In this document: one piece after another, positions 1 through 6,448 of the stretch
Layout of the letters: the number at the start of each line of letters is the position of its first letter
Position numbering within the stretch: position 1 is the stretch's first letter
DNA from: Verrucomicrobiota bacterium
GTDB taxonomy: Bacteria > Verrucomicrobiota > Kiritimatiellia > UBA8416 > JAIOPI01
DNA: 6,553 nucleotides
Assembly: GCA_027620105.1 (NCBI GenBank)
Contig: JAQCIA010000118.1
Span: 1-6,553 of the forward strand
Direction of reading: 5' to 3'
Position numbers and translations under genes: made by a program
The notes under the pieces: generated by a model
Seen by the model: the letters and a program-made list of their open reading frames with translations, nothing else
Databases searched by the model: none
Told to the model about the DNA's origin: nothing

Positions 1-528
1 GTTCCTCCGTTCATGACGCAACTGACCAACATGGTGTATGAAGTGGCGTTTGTGGGCGATGTCGGTGTGGTGACGATGGGCGGTGCGGAGTTGATGAACG
101 GCAGCCTGGATCGTCTGGCGTCGCCGGGGACGTCAATCACTGAGCGCCCGCTCATCCGGTCCATGTTCGGAAATGATCCCAATCTGGCAAAGGCCACAGA
201 TGTGGCTACTTTCTCTCTGGTCGACTACATGAAGTTCATTGTGTCGATGATGCCCGGTGTGGATGCGAGCATGCTGGAGATGATTCCCGCGTCTGGTTCT
301 GGCATTGGCGCCTATTCCGTTGCCGAGGGCAACACGGAAGTCAGTGTGATGAAGCTGGGGATTGCTGAAATCGTCACGCTGAAGTCCATGGCGCCGATGA
401 TGATGATGGGGGCCATGAGCCGTTCGGCGGGTCAAGGTGGCATGGGCGGTTCCGGCGGGGATTACGAGCCCGAGATGGATGACGAGGAAGATGTGCCCTA
501 CACCGACGACATGGACAGCGACGAGTAA
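1..528 (+). CDS. Hypothetical protein, C-terminal part (5' end outside window)
   Basis: The frame is open from base 1 (V-P-P-F before the first Met at base 13) and ends with TAA at 526-528, so this is most likely the last 175 or so codons of a longer gene. I do not recognise the family. The visible part begins with alternating hydrophobic residues (VYEVAFVGDVGVVTMGG) that look like beta strands. It continues through a Met-rich helix-like stretch (MKFIVSMMPGVDASMLEMI) and another strand-rich part with the pattern EVSVMKLGIAEIVTLKSM. Next come four consecutive Met, a Gly/Ser/Met linker (GQGGMGGSGG), and a tail of mostly Asp/Glu with Met, Tyr and Pro. No cysteines, catalytic motif or membrane segment is visible. 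It converges on the amidase gene with only 22 bases between stop codons, so it is not obviously part of the pyrimidine pathway. An internal start at base 13 cannot be excluded, but there is too little upstream sequence to judge a ribosome site. Confidence 0.7.
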   Translation, partial: VPPFMTQLTNMVYEVAFVGDVGVVTMGGAELMNGSLDRLASPGTSITERPLIRSMFGNDPNLAKATDVATFSLVDYMKFIVSMMPGVDASMLEMIPASGSGIGAYSVAEGNTEVSVMKLGIAEIVTLKSMAPMMMMGAMSRSAGQGGMGGSGGDYEPEMDDEEDVPYTDDMDSDE

Positions 529-550
529 GGGTGGCGGCGGTACAGCTCCT

Positions 551-1825
551 TCAGCCTGCGGCGGTTGCCGCGATGGTTTTTTCGGTCAGCAGCAGCAGTG
601 CTTCAATTGTGAGTCGCAGGTGTTTTTCCGGTGTGTCCTCTTCCTTGCAGTGGGAAAGGCCGCGGGCGGACTGGGCGAAGACCATGACCACGGGCATGTG
701 CGGGACCATTTCGGCGCTGTCGTGCAGGGGGCCGGAGGGCAGGCGCGGGGCGTCGCCGGTGACTTCGCGCACGGCCTCCTCGCATAGCTGAATCAGCTTC
801 GGATCAAATGGCCGGGGGGCGATGGTCCACAACTTCTTCCACGCCAGCGTGACGTTGTTTTCCTTGGCAGCTTTTTCCGCTGCCGCCTTTGCCTCGGCCA
901 GCATCATGGCGAGAATGCCGGCGTCCAGCGCGCGCTGATCGATGGAAATTTCACAGCTGCCGGGGACGGCGGTGACGATGCAGGGCTCCACCTTCACGAC
1001 CCCGCAGGTGCAGACCACGTTCGCCCCGGGCTTTGAATACTTGAGGCCGATCTGGCGCACCTCGAGGGCAAACTGCGCGGCCGCCAGAAAGGCGTCGCGC
1101 CGCATGGGGATGGGCGTGGACCCGGAGTGCGCGGCCTGGCCCGTGAATGTCAGCGTGTGGCGCTCGACGCCGAAGGTCCCCAGCACGACACCGGTCGGCT
1201 TGTTCAGTTGTTCCAGCACGGGGCCCTGCTCAATGTGCAGTTCGAGATAGGCTTTGGCGTTGATGCGCTTCAGTTCCGCGTGGGCCTTGAGCATCGTGTC
1301 GAGGTCGACACCGTTTTCTTTCAAGGCATCGGGAAGTTTCGTGCCCTGCCGATCCGTGAGGCCGCGGATTTCGTCGACAACGAGCGACCCTCCGGCGGCG
1401 GATGAGCCAACCAGGCTGCGGCCAAACCGCGCGCCTTCCTCGTCGGCCCAATCAACAAGTTTCAGGGTGACGGGCTTCTCCTTCTGCGCGGCGTAACGGC
1501 GCAAGGCTTCCAGCGCGCTCAGGGTGCCGAGGCAGCCGTCGAGCCATCCGCCGTTGGGTACCGAGTCCAGATGGCCGGCGACGATGATGGTGGCGTCGGA
1601 CTGGCCTGGAATGGTGACCCAGTTGTTGCCGGCGGAATCGGTTTCCACTTTGGCGCCCAGATCGCGCTTCACGATTTCCGAGAACCAATCGCGCGATTTG
1701 CGCCAGATCGGTCCCCAGGCGACGCGCTGCGCGCCATGTGCATCCGAAGTCAATTTGGCCAGTTCGCGCAGTTCGCGAATGACGCGATCCGCGCTTTCCG
1801 TCAGTGAGAGATGGGATGCACGCAT
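551..1825 (-). CDS. M20-family Zn-dependent amidase, N-carbamoyl-amino-acid hydrolase / beta-ureidopropionase type
   Basis: This 424-residue protein has the usual length and motif order of the hydantoinase/carbamoylase amidase family (peptidase M20/M40). Visible metal-site motifs are GHLDSVPNGG (His85, Asp87), the bridging Asp in WLDG (Asp96), WADEEGARF (Glu129, Glu130), HIEQGP (His197) and GLSHCKEEDT (His392). The LHDSAEM motif (His368) and the lid/dimerisation segment GQAAHSGSTPIPMRRDA (about 229-245) are also present. Family members hydrolyse N-carbamoyl-L-amino acids, N-carbamoyl-beta-alanine or allantoate in the cytoplasm, releasing CO2 and ammonia; no signal peptide is seen. Next to preT/preA and a beta-amino-acid-type aminotransferase, N-carbamoyl-beta-alanine (or the thymine-derived beta-aminoisobutyrate form) is the most likely substrate, by inference. 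It is transcribed divergently from the rest of the pathway. The start is the first ATG after an in-frame TAG four codons upstream. No Shine-Dalgarno sequence precedes it. Exact substrate specificity cannot be read from the sequence. Confidence 0.9.
   Translation of the reverse strand: MRASHLSLTESADRVIRELRELAKLTSDAHGAQRVAWGPIWRKSRDWFSEIVKRDLGAKVETDSAGNNWVTIPGQSDATIIVAGHLDSVPNGGWLDGCLGTLSALEALRRYAAQKEKPVTLKLVDWADEEGARFGRSLVGSSAAGGSLVVDEIRGLTDRQGTKLPDALKENGVDLDTMLKAHAELKRINAKAYLELHIEQGPVLEQLNKPTGVVLGTFGVERHTLTFTGQAAHSGSTPIPMRRDAFLAAAQFALEVRQIGLKYSKPGANVVCTCGVVKVEPCIVTAVPGSCEISIDQRALDAGILAMMLAEAKAAAEKAAKENNVTLAWKKLWTIAPRPFDPKLIQLCEEAVREVTGDAPRLPSGPLHDSAEMVPHMPVVMVFAQSARGLSHCKEEDTPEKHLRLTIEALLLLTEKTIAATAAG
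558..582 (+). terminator. Possible intrinsic terminator for the upstream + strand gene
   Basis: A 5-bp all-G/C stem, GCGGC (558-562) and GCCGC (567-571), closes a GGTT loop. Five bases later comes a run of six T (577-582). It lies 30 bases after the stop of the + strand gene and inside the last codons of the convergent amidase. The gap between stem and T-run is longer than in a classical rho-independent terminator, so the call is tentative. Confidence 0.3.
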
Positions 1826-1831
1826 GGGTGC

Positions 1832-1860
1832 ATTCTATGCAGCCAGTCTGTGTCCAGCAA
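1832..1860 (-). promoter_or_regulatory. Candidate promoter of the amidase gene, possibly leaderless
   Basis: Read on the minus strand, TTGCTG (1855-1860) is followed after exactly 17 bases by TAGAAT (1832-1837), which matches five of six bases of the sigma-70 -10 consensus. The -35 match is poor (three of six). Only six bases (1826-1831) separate the -10 box from the amidase ATG, so transcription would begin at or next to the start codon. That would explain the lack of a ribosome-binding site. This is a by-eye motif call. Confidence 0.35.
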
Positions 1861-1938
1861 TCGTGAAGAGTGCGGTGTGCCGGCCATTTTTGAATGCGGC
1901 GCGGTTGGGAACCGTGTGGGATAGCATCTGCTCTGGAA

Positions 1939-1967
1939 TTGACCGCCTGATCCAGCCGCGCCATGAT
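1939..1967 (+). promoter_or_regulatory. Candidate sigma-70-like promoter upstream of the transporter remnant
   Basis: TTGACC (1939-1944) lies 17 bases before CATGAT (1962-1967), giving five of six and four of six matches to the -35 and -10 consensus. It ends 22 bases before the ATG at 1990 that begins the decayed transporter, so it may be the old transporter promoter. It could still feed the aminotransferase operon. Bases 1861-1938 show nothing else I can support. Confidence 0.3.
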
Positions 1968-1989
1968 TGGCCCTGCAAGGGTAGGATTC

Positions 1990-2215
1990 ATGGAGGCGGC
2001 GACGCAAGGTGACCTGACACCAGAAGCGCGCGCGGATTCAGTGCGGCGCTGTGGTTTGGGATGGCGGTTTGCATTCCCGCCTACCCGCTGGCCTCCAGCC
2101 TGATCACGCAGGGCATGAACTGGTGGCCGGCGATCCTCAGGTGGCGCTCGGCTGGATGACGCGCTACAGCTATGCTTGGTTTGTCGGGCTCTTTCTTGTC
2201 GCCGTGCTATATTAG
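1990..2215 (+). pseudogene. Remnant of an NCS1-family nucleobase:cation symporter with a large internal deletion
   Basis: Three pieces in three different frames resemble one NCS1 (cytosine/uracil/hydantoin/allantoin-type) permease. An ATG at 1990, after AAGG at 1977-1980, opens a hydrophilic N-terminal stretch (MEAATQGDLTPEARAD). From about 2037, in another frame, comes ALWFGMAVCIPAYPLASSL followed by ITQGMNWWPAIL, which looks like the conserved first transmembrane region of NCS1 carriers. This frame runs on to a TGA at 2157-2159. A third frame gives YSYAWFVGLFLVAVLY and a TAG at 2213-2215, which resembles the last transmembrane helix and carboxy end. The apparent junction is at about 2136-2152. 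Intact carriers are near 450-500 residues, so roughly 1.2 kb is missing and no working protein can be made. Nucleobase uptake fits the neighbouring catabolic genes. The identification rests on remembered family motifs; a short functional ORF is unlikely because of the frame changes. Confidence 0.7.
2205..2213 (+). promoter_or_regulatory. Candidate extended -10 promoter before the aminotransferase
   Basis: TGCTATATT at 2205-2213 fits the extended -10 pattern (TG, one base, then five of six bases of TATAAT) and is an A/T-rich spot in G/C-rich DNA. No good -35 box sits 16-18 bases upstream. It overlaps the last codons of the transporter remnant and would give a leader of about 65 bases before the ATG at 2286. 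Confidence 0.3.
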
Positions 2216-2285
2216 CACCTGATGCTTGGGGGCAAGCCCGTTGAAACTTTCCGGAAGGAACCGTCGGCATGACCAGGAGCAGCCC

Positions 2286-3641
2286 ATGACCAAGACCGCC
2301 GTGCGCACGCCAGCCCTGCCGCCCTGCACGCACAAGCCCAAGCCTTACAAGGGTCCGTCATACGCTGCCGTGCTGGCGCAGCGCAAGCAGCACGTGAACC
2401 CGGGCATCTTTCTGTACTACAAGAAGCCCATCATGGTGGTGGAGGGGTCCATGCAGTACGTCTGGGACGAAACCGGACGGCGCTACCTGGATGCGTTCGG
2501 CGGGATCGTCACGGTCAGCGTTGGGCATTGTCATCCGGCGGTTACGCAGGCGGCTGTGGCGCAGTTGAACACGATTGCGCACACCACGACCATATATCTC
2601 AATCCCGTGCTGGGCGATTATGCCGCCGCGCTGGCGGCGAAACTGCCGGGCGAGCTGAAGTGCGTTTATTTTGTGAACTCCGGATCCGAGGCGAACGATT
2701 TGGCGCTGCTGATGGCGCGGTTGTCGACCGGGAACTACGATGTGATCGCGCTGCGCAACGGCTATCACGGTGGCGTCGCCTCGGCCATGGGGCTGACGGC
2801 GCACAGCACTTGGAAGTTCAATTCGCCGCAGGCCTTTGGCGTTCATCACGCACTGATGCCGGATACCTATCGCGGTCCGTGGGGACGCAAGGATCCCGAG
2901 GCGGGCAAGAAATACGCCGGCGACATTCAGAATCTGATCCAGTACGCAACGCCCGGCAAGGTGGCGGGCTTCTTTGCGGAATCCATCCAGGGTGTGGGCG
3001 GCGTGGTGGTGTATCCGGACGGATATTTGCACGAGGCTTACCGAATCGTGCGCGCGGCCGGTGGCGTGTGTATTGCCGATGAAGTCCAGACGGGGTTCGG
3101 TCGCACGGGTACGCACTTCTGGGGGTTTGAGGCGCAGGGCGTGGTGCCGGACATCGTCACCATGGCCAAGAGCATCGGCAACGGGGCGCCGCTCGCGGCG
3201 GTGGTGACGACGCCGAAGATCGCGCAGACCCTGGCCGCGCGCATTCATTTCAATACGTTCGGCGGCAATCCGGTGTCCTGCGCGATTGGCAAGGCCGTGC
3301 TGGATGTGATTGCGCGCGAAGGGCTGCAGGAGCGCTGCCGCGAGATGGGCGATCACATGCTCGCGGGATTGCGGCGGCTCATGGACAAGCACGACGTGAT
3401 CGGCGATGTGCGCGGCAGCGGGTTGATGGTGGCGCTGGAACTGGTCAAGGACCGCACCACGAAGGAGCCCGGCAAGGCGGCCGCGGCGCAGGTGTTTGAG
3501 CGCACGAAGGAGTTGGGCGCGCTGATCGGGAAGGGTGGGCTGACCGGGAATGTTCTGCGCATCACGCCGCCCATGTGCATCGCGCGCGAGGATATTGATT
3601 TCCTGATCGAGGTCCTGGACATCGCGCTGAGCGAACTGTGA
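2286..3641 (+). CDS. AGXT2-like class III (PLP) aminotransferase, probable beta-alanine / beta-aminoisobutyrate:pyruvate transaminase
   Basis: This 451-residue class III aminotransferase closely resembles alanine-glyoxylate aminotransferase 2. It has the PPC motif at the N-terminus, GGIVTVSVGHCHP (72-84), the cofactor-phosphate motif NSGSEAND (131-138) and the Tyr160-His161 ring-stacking pair. It also has IADEVQTGFGRTG (Asp265 for the pyridine nitrogen, Gln268), the Schiff-base lysine Lys295 in VTMAKSIGNG, TFGGNP (from Thr324) and RITPP (Arg426). Known AGXT2 enzymes move amino groups from beta-aminoisobutyrate, beta-alanine or alanine to pyruvate or glyoxylate. Beside preT and a ureidopropionase-type amidase, the product of beta-alanine would be malonate semialdehyde, with pyruvate becoming L-alanine. 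The start at 2286 is preferred over an in-frame ATG at 2226 because AGGAG (2275-2279) lies six bases upstream and homology begins here; the upstream 20 codons look non-conserved. Alanine dehydrogenase follows after 37 bases, probably in the same transcript. Confidence 0.9.
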   Translation: MTKTAVRTPALPPCTHKPKPYKGPSYAAVLAQRKQHVNPGIFLYYKKPIMVVEGSMQYVWDETGRRYLDAFGGIVTVSVGHCHPAVTQAAVAQLNTIAHTTTIYLNPVLGDYAAALAAKLPGELKCVYFVNSGSEANDLALLMARLSTGNYDVIALRNGYHGGVASAMGLTAHSTWKFNSPQAFGVHHALMPDTYRGPWGRKDPEAGKKYAGDIQNLIQYATPGKVAGFFAESIQGVGGVVVYPDGYLHEAYRIVRAAGGVCIADEVQTGFGRTGTHFWGFEAQGVVPDIVTMAKSIGNGAPLAAVVTTPKIAQTLAARIHFNTFGGNPVSCAIGKAVLDVIAREGLQERCREMGDHMLAGLRRLMDKHDVIGDVRGSGLMVALELVKDRTTKEPGKAAAAQVFERTKELGALIGKGGLTGNVLRITPPMCIAREDIDFLIEVLDIALSEL

Positions 3642-3678
3642 GTAAACAACAGGCGACGCTGCGGAAAGTCTGGTTACG

Positions 3679-4779
3679 ATGAAGATTGGCGTCCCGAAAG
3701 AAACCAAGAACAAGGAGAACCGCGTGGCCTGCACGCCGGCGGGGGTGCGGATGCTGATCAACGCGGGGCACACCGTCTGCATCCAGGCCGGGGCGGGTGC
3801 GGGCAGTGGATTCACGGACGACCAGTATGCGCAGTGCGGGGCGACCATTGTGCCGATGGCGGCGGATGCCTGGGGCGCGGACATGGTCATCAAGGTCAAG
3901 GAACCGGTGGCGGCTGAATACGAATTTCTGCGGGAGGGGCTGCTGCTCTTCGCCTATCTGCATCTGGCCGCCGAGAAGAACCTGACCGAAGCGTTGGTGA
4001 AAAGCGGCACCACCGGGATTGCCTACGAGACCGTGCAGGTGGGACGGCGTCTGCCGTTGCTGGAGCCCATGAGCGAGATCGCCGGGCGCATGAGTTCCAT
4101 TGTCGGCGCCTACTACTTGAGCAAGGCGCAGGGTGGCAAGGGGGTGCTGCTGGGCGGCGTGCCCGGGGTGCTGCCGGGAAAGGTGTTGATCATGGGCGGG
4201 GGGACGGCGGGGATTAACGCGGGTCGCGTGGCCGCCGGCATGGGCGCGGACGTGACGATTCTTGAGGTTGATCTCCAGCAGATGCGCTTCCTCGACATCA
4301 GCCTGCATGGCAGTGCGCACACGCTCTACTCCAACGAGCAGAACCTGATGGAGATGTTGCCGGGGGTGGATTTGCTGATCGGGGCGGTGCTGGTGCCGGG
4401 ATCGAAGGCCCCGAAGCTGATCCGACGCGACATGTTGCGCGTGATGAAGCCCGGGGCCGTTTTCGTGGATATTGCGATTGATCAGGGCGGCTGCGCGGAA
4501 ACCTCGCGCCCGACCACGCACGAAAACCCAATCTACATGGAAGAAGATACGGTGCATTACTGCGTCACCAACATGCCGGGTGCTTACGCGCGGACCGCCA
4601 CGCAGGCCTTGACGAATGCGACGCTGCCCTATGCCTTGCGCATCGCCGACCTGGGGCTGGCGGAGTCGATGAATCAGATTCCGGATTTGCGGCTGGGGCT
4701 GAACACGCATGCCGGGGCGGTCACCTACAAGGCGGTGGCGGACGCACACGGCATGCCGTTCCTGGATGTGAAGTTTTAG
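3679..4779 (+). CDS. ald: Alanine dehydrogenase (NAD-dependent)
   Basis: At 366 residues this has the family's usual length of about 370 and begins with the typical MKIGVPKETK. Substrate-site residues known from the family are in place: Arg15 in NRVACTP, Lys74 in KVKEP and His95 in AYLHLA. The Rossmann motif GGGTAG lies at 173-178, Asp198 after the second strand contacts the NAD ribose, and the catalytic Asp268 lies in DIAIDQGG. The enzyme interconverts L-alanine and pyruvate plus ammonium in the cytoplasm. Set between the beta-amino-acid transaminase and preT, it probably recycles the alanine made when pyruvate accepts the amino group. That would release ammonium and make NADH, which PreT could reuse (inference). 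GGAAAG at 3663-3668 is a modest ribosome site ten bases from the ATG. Nothing looks truncated or altered. Alanine dehydrogenase is much more likely than the related transhydrogenase alpha subunit, given the exact start, length and substrate residues. Confidence 0.96.
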   Translation: MKIGVPKETKNKENRVACTPAGVRMLINAGHTVCIQAGAGAGSGFTDDQYAQCGATIVPMAADAWGADMVIKVKEPVAAEYEFLREGLLLFAYLHLAAEKNLTEALVKSGTTGIAYETVQVGRRLPLLEPMSEIAGRMSSIVGAYYLSKAQGGKGVLLGGVPGVLPGKVLIMGGGTAGINAGRVAAGMGADVTILEVDLQQMRFLDISLHGSAHTLYSNEQNLMEMLPGVDLLIGAVLVPGSKAPKLIRRDMLRVMKPGAVFVDIAIDQGGCAETSRPTTHENPIYMEEDTVHYCVTNMPGAYARTATQALTNATLPYALRIADLGLAESMNQIPDLRLGLNTHAGAVTYKAVADAHGMPFLDVKF

Positions 4780-4790
4780 GGGGCGGAAAC

Positions 4791-4819
4791 CGCAGATGGA
4801 CACGGATGGAAGCGGATGG
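4791..4819 (+). repeat. Short degenerate GATGGA tandem repeat
   Basis: Three imperfect copies of a 9-10 base unit ending in GATGG (CGCAGATGGA, CACGGATGGA, AGCGGATGG) lie just after the ald stop. Similar CGCAGATGGACNCGGATGG strings recur between genes in several environmental bacterial genomes, as I recall especially verrucomicrobial-type ones. The repeat contains the in-frame ATG at 4816 that would wrongly extend preT. Confidence 0.6.
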
Positions 4820-4863
4820 GGCGAACTGCTGCGCGCCTGCAAGTGTGTGCGAGGTTGCATGTC

Positions 4864-4868
4864 GGAGG
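4864..4868 (+). promoter_or_regulatory. Ribosome-binding site that decides the preT start
   Basis: GGAGG at 4864-4868, part of GGAGGAG, lies four bases before the ATG at 4873. It selects that codon over the in-frame ATG at 4816, which lies inside the GATGGA repeat and has no comparable site. Confidence 0.6.
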
Positions 4869-4872
4869 AGCT

Positions 4873-6333
4873 ATGGCATTGAAGCCAAGAGTGAGTGCGG
4901 CTGAAGCGCGGGCGAACATGGCCGAGATCGAGCCGAGGTACGCGCCGCAGGAGGCGCTGATCGAGGCCGAGCGTTGTCTGTACTGCTTCGACGCGCCCTG
5001 CATCATGGCCTGCCCGACAGGGATTGATGTGCCCGGCTTTATTCAAAAGATCGCGACGGGGAATCTGACGGGCGCGGGGCGCGTGATTCTCGAGGCCAAT
5101 CCGCTCGGCGCGAGTTGCGCGCGGGTGTGTCCGACCGCGGCGCTGTGCGAAGGCGCATGCGTGATGCTGGACCGCGACCAGAAGCCGATCAAAATCGGGC
5201 GCTTGCAGCGGTATGCGACAGACCATGTGATCGACAATAAGATTCCGCTGCTGCGCGCGGCGGTAAAAAAGTCCGGCAAGCGCGTGGCGGTGATCGGGAG
5301 CGGGCCGGCCGGATTGGGGTGCGCAGCGGAGCTGGCGCGGCTCGGGCATGCGGTGACGGTGTTCGAGAAGAAGGACAAGCCGGGCGGTTTGAATACGTAC
5401 GGGATTGCGTACTACAAACTCACGCCCGCGGTGAGCCTGCAGGAAGTTCAGCTGATTCGCGATCTGGGTGTCGAATTTCGCTGCGGCACGGAAGTGGGCA
5501 AAGATGTGACGGTGAAGCAGCTGGAGAAAGATTATGATGCGATCTTTCTCGGTGTTGGGCTGGGGCGCACCTATCGCCTCGGGATTCCCGGCGAAGACCT
5601 GCCGGAGGTGGTGGATGCGTTGGCGTTTATTGAGGAACTGCACGTCAAGCCACTGCATCGCGTGCCGGTGGGGCGGCGGGTGGCGGTGATTGGCTGCGGG
5701 AACACGGCGATCGACGCGGTGACGCAGGCCAAGCGGTTGGGAGCGGAGCACGCCGTCGTTATCTATCGCCGCGGTGAGGGTGATATGCCCGCCTATCCAT
5801 ATGAGTACGAACTGGCCAAAGGTGATGCCTGTGCGTTCATGTTCCACGCGGCGCCGGTGGCCGTGGAGGCGCAAAGTGGGCACGTCACGGGATTGACATT
5901 GGCGCGCACCGAAGTGAATGCCAAGGGGCGCGTCGCGGTGGTGCCGGGGAGCGAGTTCAGCGAACCATTTGATATGGTCATCAAGGCGCTGGGGCAGGAA
6001 CCGCAAGCGGCCATGCTGGCCAAGCTGTTCCCGAAAGTGAAGATCGCCAAGAACGGCACGATTGTACGCAAGGATAACGGGCAGACGGGTCTGGCGCATG
6101 TGTTTGCCGGCGGAGATGCCGCGAATGGCGGCGCTGAAGTTGTCAACGCAGTGGCGGAAGGCAAGAAGGCCGCACGCGGGATTCATCAGTACTTTGGCGG
6201 GGCTGAGACACAGGGTCCGCTGCAGGCCACGCGGTACGGCGTGAAGGGGCAGCCGATAGGGTCGGGATTTGATCATCCGGTGCGCGTGCCGGAGTTGGAA
6301 GCAGAGTATTTTGCGAAGTTGAAGCAGGCATAG
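4873..6333 (+). CDS. preT: Dihydropyrimidine dehydrogenase, NADH/FAD/Fe-S subunit (PreT/PydX)
   Basis: This 486-residue flavoprotein is of the glutamate-synthase-small-subunit type. The N-terminal helical Fe-S domain has Cys35, Cys38, Cys43 and Cys47, then Cys82, Cys86, Cys92 and Cys96. The spacing of Cys35-47 and Cys86-96 matches the two N-terminal [4Fe-4S] clusters of dihydropyrimidine dehydrogenase. Gln112 sits 16 residues after the last Cys, as does the unusual Gln ligand of the mammalian enzyme. The FAD motif GSGPAG is at 142-147 and the NAD motif GCGNTA at 274-279, with Arg299-Arg300 after it. The second FAD motif, FAGGDAANGG, is near 411-420. With PreA it reduces uracil or thymine using NADH, PreT taking electrons from NADH. 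The following preA start supports this over a glutamate synthase beta subunit. A C-terminal tail of about 45 residues follows the flavin fold. The alternative start at 4816 would add 19 residues read from repeat DNA and is rejected. Confidence 0.92.
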   Translation: MALKPRVSAAEARANMAEIEPRYAPQEALIEAERCLYCFDAPCIMACPTGIDVPGFIQKIATGNLTGAGRVILEANPLGASCARVCPTAALCEGACVMLDRDQKPIKIGRLQRYATDHVIDNKIPLLRAAVKKSGKRVAVIGSGPAGLGCAAELARLGHAVTVFEKKDKPGGLNTYGIAYYKLTPAVSLQEVQLIRDLGVEFRCGTEVGKDVTVKQLEKDYDAIFLGVGLGRTYRLGIPGEDLPEVVDALAFIEELHVKPLHRVPVGRRVAVIGCGNTAIDAVTQAKRLGAEHAVVIYRRGEGDMPAYPYEYELAKGDACAFMFHAAPVAVEAQSGHVTGLTLARTEVNAKGRVAVVPGSEFSEPFDMVIKALGQEPQAAMLAKLFPKVKIAKNGTIVRKDNGQTGLAHVFAGGDAANGGAEVVNAVAEGKKAARGIHQYFGGAETQGPLQATRYGVKGQPIGSGFDHPVRVPELEAEYFAKLKQA

Positions 6334-6345
6334 AAATCAGCACGG

Positions 6346-6430
6346 CCCTCACCGGGGTCCTCTCCTGCGGGGGAGAGGAAGTGGGGTGAGACGCCCTTGC
6401 CCGTTGTGGGAGAGGGCGGGAGAGGGGGCG
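6346..6430. repeat. Double-hairpin intergenic repeat between preT and preA
   Basis: CCTCTCC (6359-6365) and GGAGAGG (6372-6378) pair perfectly around TGCGGG. An outer pair, CTCACC (6348-6353) with GGTGAG (6385-6390), encloses them. A second hairpin follows: CGCCCT (6392-6397) with AGGGCG (6413-6418), with an inner CCC/GGG pairing, and then G-rich repeats to 6430. Strings of the CCCTCACC...GGAGAGG type are common dispersed intergenic palindromes in GC-rich genomes. There is no T-run, so it is not a clear rho-independent terminator. Confidence 0.65.
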
Positions 6431-6448
6431 GGCTGGAGGGATGACAGC

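Noticed and set aside
1524..2012. A 162-codon + strand frame running from the amidase into the gap
   Set aside because: Most of it is the antisense of the amidase, no conserved motif is seen, and no convincing ribosome site was found.
2224..2237. Small hairpin GCTTG-GGGG-CAAGC before the aminotransferase
   Set aside because: The stem is short, has no T-run and lies in a leader, so it is not supportable as a terminator or riboswitch.
1452..2333. A 293-codon minus-strand frame spanning the amidase 5' end and the intergenic gap
   Set aside because: It overlaps the amidase in another frame and has Arg/His-rich, motif-free content. The gap is better explained by the + strand transporter remnant.
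2358..3899. A 513-codon open frame on the minus strand opposite the aminotransferase
   Set aside because: Same reasons: antisense composition, no domain, and it covers a well-supported gene and the start of ald.
3562..6276. A 904-codon open frame on the minus strand across ald and preT
   Set aside because: It lies opposite two clearly conserved genes and its translation is rich in Arg, His, Pro and Gln with no recognisable domain, typical of the antisense of GC-rich coding DNA.
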